Shown: piece after piece, positions 60,048 to 64,000 of the stretch
How the letters are laid out: each line of letters starts with the position of its first letter
How positions within the stretch are numbered: position 1 is the stretch's first letter
Assembly (NCBI GenBank): GCA_002914845.1
Contig: JXTC01000106.1
Span: 325,056-389,055, forward strand
Reading direction: 5' to 3'
Length of the DNA stretch: 64,000 nt
From: Trema orientale
Taxonomy: Eukaryota > Streptophyta > Magnoliopsida > Rosales > Cannabaceae
Position numbers and translations under genes: made by a program
The notes under the pieces: generated by a model
Databases searched by the model: none
Seen by the model: the letters and a program-made list of their open reading frames with translations, nothing else
What the model was told of the DNA's origin: nothing

Positions 60048-60250
60048 CGCAATACTACAGGCATATAAGAATATGAAACAGGTGAAGTACCTTCACTGCT
60101 GGACTCGGCCTTCTCTTTATCTTTCTCATCAAACCCAAGAGCGCTATCGAAATTCTTCTCGATATTCTTAACGCTCTCCTGGATCTTATTCACCGCCCCG
60201 GCGATGTCGGCGAAGTTACCCAAAGAAACTTTCCCACTAAACCACGCCAT
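51195..60250 (-). CDS. GC5: Golgin candidate 5 (TMF-like Golgi coiled-coil protein)
   Basis: A Golgi tethering protein of the TMF1 family, binding Rab6-type GTPases through its C-terminal coiled coil. Nineteen exons join in phase: 60091-60250, 58753-59774, 58566-58637, 58202-58276, 56837-56951, 56599-56660, 56445-56492, 55479-55763, 55328-55387, 55131-55214, 54933-54998, 54760-54858, 54457-54675, 52711-52822, 52390-52610, 52092-52151, 51866-51979, 51330-51404, 51195-51230 (2985 nt, 994 aa; Arabidopsis about 956). The start MAWFSGKVSLGNFADIAGAV fits the family; exon 2 is an acidic Ser/Glu-rich linker; from LQGAARQAQ onward it is nearly continuous coiled coil (ATLERKVYALTKERDTLRRE, KVESIKRDKTATEKLLQET), then SSASSLGSMEESYYLQASLD and MSPYYMKS before the final coil. 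The last exon adds a short tail after LVNK. A 5'-UTR intron (60258-60542) precedes the ATG. The 1.6-kb intron 13 carries a TRIM. Confidence 0.96.
53169..54395 (+). mobile_element. TRIM-like LTR element in GC5 intron 13
   Basis: Two direct repeats (53169-53641, 473 bp; 53974-54395, 422 bp) begin TGATGT and end cctacatca. Only 332 bp lie between them. The target duplication ttttc is perfect (53164-53168, 54396-54400). A primer-site-like ttggtattcgagcc follows the first repeat and resembles the tRNA-iMet site with changes in the middle. No protein is encoded, which is the definition of a terminal-repeat retrotransposon in miniature. It lies antisense to the golgin gene and is T/C-rich on the plus strand. 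The second LTR lacks about 50 bp near its start. Confidence 0.82.
56057..56180. repeat. 62-bp tandem duplication in a GC5 intron
   Basis: Two virtually identical adjacent copies begin ggaaacgagacagtaaagct or the same without the first bases. They lie between exons 7 and 8 and do not touch splice sites. Confidence 0.85.
57140..57560. mobile_element. Possible MITE in a GC5 intron
   Basis: A stretch rich in tattgtattaa and aatacaata has ends containing gtttggttgcccg and, inverted, tgtgtttggttttgc. The ends are not clear enough to name a family. An ambiguous base (n) occurs at 57144 in this area. Confidence 0.3.
57661..57780. repeat. 60-bp tandem duplication in a GC5 intron
   Basis: Two copies of a unit beginning catattggtgcaacactact, with a few base differences, inside the intron between exons 4 and 5. 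Confidence 0.9.
58383..58404. repeat. 22-base G run
   Basis: An uninterrupted run of G after a GA-rich stretch, in the GC5 intron between exons 3 and 4. The length may be unreliable because such runs are hard to sequence. On the golgin transcript it is a C run. Confidence 0.8.
60003..60048. repeat. (AC)n(AT)n compound microsatellite
   Basis: About fourteen AC units followed by about eight AT units, in GC5 intron 1, about 40 bp from the exon 1 donor. Confidence 0.93.
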
Positions 60251-60780
60251 CTTCTGGCTACAATACAAGAATCAAATCTGATTCAATTCAAATTCCAAAA
60301 CCCACAAATTCAAACACCATTAATAACTCCACATTCGCATCATCTTTCCCAAAAAGAATAAAAACCCAAGAACAAAAAAAGAGTTTTCTCAAAGAATTGG
60401 TGAAGAATGAATGAGATCATGAATTGGGTCATGGGAAAGACGAGACGATGTAGATCCGAATCGTAATGGGTCGAATCCGATAGATTGAAATGAACAAGAA
60501 TAAATTTATAACTTGAAAAAAGATTTTAAAAAAAAATGGAACCTGGTGAAGGGGTCCGATTCGATTGAGTTGAGTTGGGTCGGGTTTGGGGAATCAAATC
60601 ATGGAGCTTTTCTGCTTCATTGAGCTACTGGATTGTAATTGGCGTTTTGGTTTCAGTAACTGCGACTCGGAGAGAATAAGAGAGAGTTAGAAGTCCGGGC
60701 TGGCTCCGCACCGCGTGGGCTCCTTTCTTTCTCCCCTGTTGAAATCGACGAAAGATCGATCCGATGCTACTGTAATGTAA
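60251..60780 (-). promoter_or_regulatory. GC5: 5' region of GC5
   Basis: A leader exon ends at ccttcaccag|gttcca (60543) and the ATG exon begins after ttgtattgtag (60257), giving a 285-bp 5'-UTR intron. I see no TATA box; sequence around 60640-60780 is comparatively GC-rich, as in many housekeeping promoters. Confidence 0.55.
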
Positions 60781-62245
60781 AGATTAAAACTTCATAGTTT
60801 CTTTAAGGAAATAAATAAATAAATAGAAAAAGGGTTAAACGCATACTTTAATAATTTCTCCAATAATAGTAAATTTGCATGTTTCATATGAAAAATATGA
60901 ATCAAATTGGGAATTGTCTAAATTTCCAATAGGGTTAAATTGCGTTAATAGCCATTAAATTATACAAGTACTATTTTCGTTCTCGAATTTTCAACTTTTG
61001 GTTCTCGAATTTTCAATTTATACATGTTGTACTACTATTGTTTTTGGTTCTCGAATTTTCAATTTATACATGTTGTACTACTATTGTTTTGATTGTTGAA
61101 TTTTCAGCATTTTTAGAATAGTATTTTGAATTATGCAGTTGTTGTCATAATATTTTTTTTTTCACAAACTCTTAAATTTTTTAATTGATATGTACAATGT
61201 ATAGGATTGAGCATTGTTTAGCTCTTGGAGTTGGATCTTGTTGACGGAAGTTTTGTCAACAATGAGGTTAGGAATTTACAAGATGTGGCTTGTGTGTGAA
61301 AAGAACTGATAAAGTAAAGCAAATAAGGAGACAAGAATTTTATAGTGGTTCAGCCCCAAAAAAGATAGGCCTACGTCCACTGTTCTTCACTATTTTCTGG
61401 AGAATTACAAGAGTTTCTCTCTCTGTCTTAAGATGAGAGTAGAGAGAATTACAAAATGTAATGAAGTGTTTTTGAAGAAAATTGTGTCGTGTGTTACAAT
61501 GATATTAAGCCACCTTTATATAGATGAAGATGGCTCAAAGTTTCCTAATTACACAAATGGATAAATGTATAATCAGAAATACAATTTTGGGTAAACACTG
61601 AATCGGGTAATCATTGAATTGGGTAATCACCTCGAATTAAAGAAAGGAATTACTCGATCTCCATTTAGAAGCTTGTTTCCTTTTCTTTGTTGATTACCTG
61701 TTTGAAGACAATATAATTTCCCTTTTACACTGGTCGCATCTATGTCATTCGGAAGAGGTCGCACTTTAATCAAAAGAACACATATACGACCTGGTGCAAC
61801 CCGATTGTTGACTTTCCTTTTTTGGCATTGACCGACGTGGATTTAAGATCGCATAACAATTGCCCCCCAGCTCCATTAGCCTTTAGGCTAAATGGAGCTT
61901 CCTATTCTGGAAAATGCAAGCTTAAGAATGCGATGTTGTGAGGTCATCTCGAAACCCTTGAAGAGTCGTCAAATCTTGAATCAGTTCTTTTTGCACTTTT
62001 CCTGACAGACGCCACCACGTGTCAATCTTTTCTCAAGAGATTAACGAAACTCGAGGAGACTCCTTCGTTTCTTGAGCAATTGTGATGATGGCGCTGACAT
62101 CAGCCGTCGTTTCGTTCCAAATCGAAATTCAAATTTCGAGAATTAAATTCACTTAATTTCAAAATTCAATTCCCGCGTGAATCTCGGCCATCAGATCCAA
62201 AAAGTAAATGTCTTGATCTACGGCTGTGATTTGATGAATCTTTAA
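60781..62245. other. Spacer with tandem repeat and LTR-like sequence
   Basis: A 46-bp unit (ggttctcgaattttcaattt...) occurs twice at about 61000-61091. From about 61240 the sequence begins tgttgacggaagttttgtca and contains tttatagtggttcagcccc followed by cctacgtccactgttctt. That motif pair is often seen in plant LTRs and leader regions. It may be the upstream part of the element-like gene at 62.9 kb, but I found no second copy in the window to prove an LTR. Confidence 0.4.
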
Positions 62246-62255
62246 TATATAAATA
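62246..62255 (+). promoter_or_regulatory. TATA box of the transposon-like gene
   Basis: TATATAAATA followed by accccttcttcttct, with a pyrimidine-rich leader starting about 30 bp on. The leader exon ends aacaag|gttagc (62415), and the intron closes with the acceptor atttttcag at 62959, directly before the ATG. Confidence 0.55.
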
Positions 62256-62959
62256 CCCCTTCTTCTTCTCCTCTTTCCTTCTTTCATTCTCTCAGAAATC
62301 TGAAACACCTGTAAGCCAGAAAATTAGCTAGGTGCTCCGATTCGCTCTTCAGCCATCTTCTCCGGTGGTCTTCACCAAAACCTTCCAGGCAACATTTCAA
62401 GTCCTCGAAAACAAGGTTAGCATCCGCCCTTCTCACTCATTTTCCTTAATATTTGCCATTTATTACACACTGTGATTTCCATAGAACTGGACTCTTATAA
62501 TCGAATGATGATTACAGAGAAATCTGGAACTTAGATTAAAGATAGAAACACGAAGAACCGTAGAGCATAATATCAAATTTTCAGAATTCTTCCTTATCAT
62601 TTTGATGAATTAATAGACGAACCCATAGGAGGAGATTAAGATTCGAAATGTTGATATCAAATCAGATATAGAAATAGGTAAATCGAATGATAGATTATTG
62701 AAGAACTACTCGAACACTTTAGACGAACCCAAAGATCGCTTAGAAGACCGTTGAGATCTAGTCGAATAGCTTGTTGTTGACAAATTCTAGGGTTTATAGC
62801 CCCAAATTGTCCCAAACTGCTCGCATATAGCGGGTATACCTGTAAAAATAGTCAATAATACGCCTATTTCTAGGTCGCATTTTAGGTTAGTATAAATCAA
62901 TAATTTTACCTGTAGGATGATGCTCGCATAGGATTAAATATTTCCTGTTTATTTTTCAG

Positions 62960-63715
62960 ATGTCTAGTAGCGAAGAGTTTAGGGAGGGGAATGCGTTCTC
63001 AGGGGAGTCGTCATTCTCTAACGCGAGCACAAAGACTAGCTCTATAGATCTGGATGATTATATAGAGCAACCCGAAGTAGAGATAACAGGGACTAGACAA
63101 AGTAGTCCTCGCATAGGCGACCTCCCCCAAGACCAACGGCTTCACCACATTAGGGATGCCCCTGAATATGCAAGAGGGTACAACTACGTAGAGGGAGATT
63201 GGTCGTGCACTAACATAAAAACGAGCTGTAGCACGAGCAAGCTCGAGAAGATCATTCGTAATTACAACATCAATATAACACTCTGCCTTCCTACCGAATT
63301 TAATCGACCACACACTCCTCCTCGCAATACTGCCTCGTTCTCAGAGGCAGTCCTCAGATGCAGTGTCCACCTCCTGCTCCATCCATACATCAAATCAATC
63401 GTCGACTATTACGGAGTCGTCCCTTATCAACTAACCCCAAACACCTATAGATATATGGTAGGCTTGTACATACTATACCATAAACTTAGACTAGGATCAC
63501 CCACTCCTGAAGAATTCGCTTGGTTCTATCAAGTGAAGTCAAACCCTTCAGATTTTGGCTTCTTTTATGCGAGCAAATGGTCGAATCAGGCAATAAAGAC
63601 CATCCACGGAGTTCCCAATAACATGAAAAAATGGAAAAATCCATTCTTCCATTTCGATTACGCTGGCAACGGGTTCTTCCAAAACCCTGATAAGTGGTTC
63701 TCTATTTTGACTTAA
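62960..63715 (+). CDS. 'Putative gypsy-type transposon' domain protein, N-terminal part
   Basis: The ATG sits immediately after a 5'-UTR intron acceptor. The 251-codon frame has an acidic Ser-rich head and then a block typical of the plant Pfam family Transposase_28: FSEAVLRCSVHLLLHP, YYGVVPYQLTPNTYRYMVGL, SPTPEEFAWFYQVKSNP, FFYASKWSNQAIKTIHGVPN. This family occurs in many plant retroelement-derived ORFs and its function is unknown. The frame ends ILT-stop, but related sequence goes on at 63763, so an intron without an obvious GT donor or a mutation lies between. It is likely part of an element that continues beyond the window. Confidence 0.65.
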   Translation: MSSSEEFREGNAFSGESSFSNASTKTSSIDLDDYIEQPEVEITGTRQSSPRIGDLPQDQRLHHIRDAPEYARGYNYVEGDWSCTNIKTSCSTSKLEKIIRNYNINITLCLPTEFNRPHTPPRNTASFSEAVLRCSVHLLLHPYIKSIVDYYGVVPYQLTPNTYRYMVGLYILYHKLRLGSPTPEEFAWFYQVKSNPSDFGFFYASKWSNQAIKTIHGVPNNMKKWKNPFFHFDYAGNGFFQNPDKWFSILT

Positions 63716-63762
63716 AACTCCATAAATATACTTTACTTGATCGCATTTATATTTCATCGTAG

Positions 63763-64000
63763 ATAATGAAGAGCGCCCAGGACTTAACGAGGCACAGCTC
63801 GCAAGAGTTTATAAGATAAACGACCTTCCAGTAGAAGAATTTGATTGGAAGAAGCTTGGGACAACCAAGAACTTAATCGCTTGTGGGCTGTTCCCAAAAG
63901 GTGCCACGCTCCCCTACTCCGTGAACCGTCCATCAAAGCCCTCGAGCTCGAAGAAAAAGAAATCGAGGAGGCAGAGAGAGACGGGTGCTTCGTCCTCTAA
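63763..64000 (+). CDS. Continuation of the transposon-like ORF, cut by the window edge
   Basis: After an acceptor-like ttcatcgtag the frame reads DNEERPGLNEAQLARVYK... FDWKKLGTTKNLIACGLFPKG and then a basic Ser/Lys-rich stretch (SSKKKKSRRQRE), open to the end of the window. Related plant ORFs carry the same DWKKLxTxKNLxACGL block downstream of the domain above. I could not join it in phase to 62960-63715: the available GT sites there leave the wrong phase. Confidence 0.55.

Overview
This window is nuclear DNA of a flowering plant, most likely a eudicot. It is AT-rich and has intron-rich genes with GT-AG splice sites. It holds LTR retrotransposons with plant-type primer sites, and genes whose best recognisable relatives are plant proteins (CCMH, SGB1/plastidic-glucose-transporter-like, golgin candidate 5, PLAC8/plant cadmium resistance). 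I could not assign a species. All identifications come from reading translations, splice sites and repeats by eye; no database search was run.

Layout. 1-9 kb is gene-poor and holds a MITE, a deletion-derived Ty1/copia element (2470-5303, TSD caaaa) and a nested foldback element (6.7-7.7 kb). 9.1-13.0 kb carries two copies of one LTR-like sequence in opposite orientation; the second has replaced the middle of a PLAC8-family gene relic (11756-13327, minus). A second PLAC8 gene on the minus strand has its last three exons at 14496-15297 and its first exon at 34336-34495. Between them lies an 18.6-kb Ty3/gypsy element of Tat type (15530-34145), flanked by a perfect 5-bp duplication (cagtt). Exon phases match across the insertion, so the element sits in intron 1. 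It carries gag-pol with several stops, a long non-coding 3' region with internal repeats, and an antisense 247-codon ORF with its own TATA box.

34.5-60.7 kb is the gene-rich part. All three genes are on the minus strand and intact by their splice sites: CCMH (35437-36990, 162 aa, mitochondrial cytochrome c maturation), an SGB1-type hexose transporter (38895-42930, 487 aa, 13 coding exons), and golgin candidate 5 (51195-60250, 994 aa, 19 coding exons). SGB1 and GC5 are also neighbours in Arabidopsis (At1g79820/At1g79830), so this is probably conserved microsynteny. The 8-kb gap between them holds a long-TIR MULE-like element with a MITE nested inside it, a 5'-truncated LINE with a 13-bp duplication, and a foldback MITE. 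A 1.2-kb TRIM-like element sits in a GC5 intron.

The right edge (61-64 kb) begins another element-like gene, a 'putative gypsy-type transposon' domain ORF with a TATA box and a 5'-UTR intron, cut by the window end.

The genes do not form one pathway: the window is three housekeeping or trafficking genes and a metal-resistance-type gene pair embedded in nested transposons. The strongest unusual signals are the PLAC8 gene split by the Tat element, its eroded tandem partner, and the antisense gene inside the retroelement.
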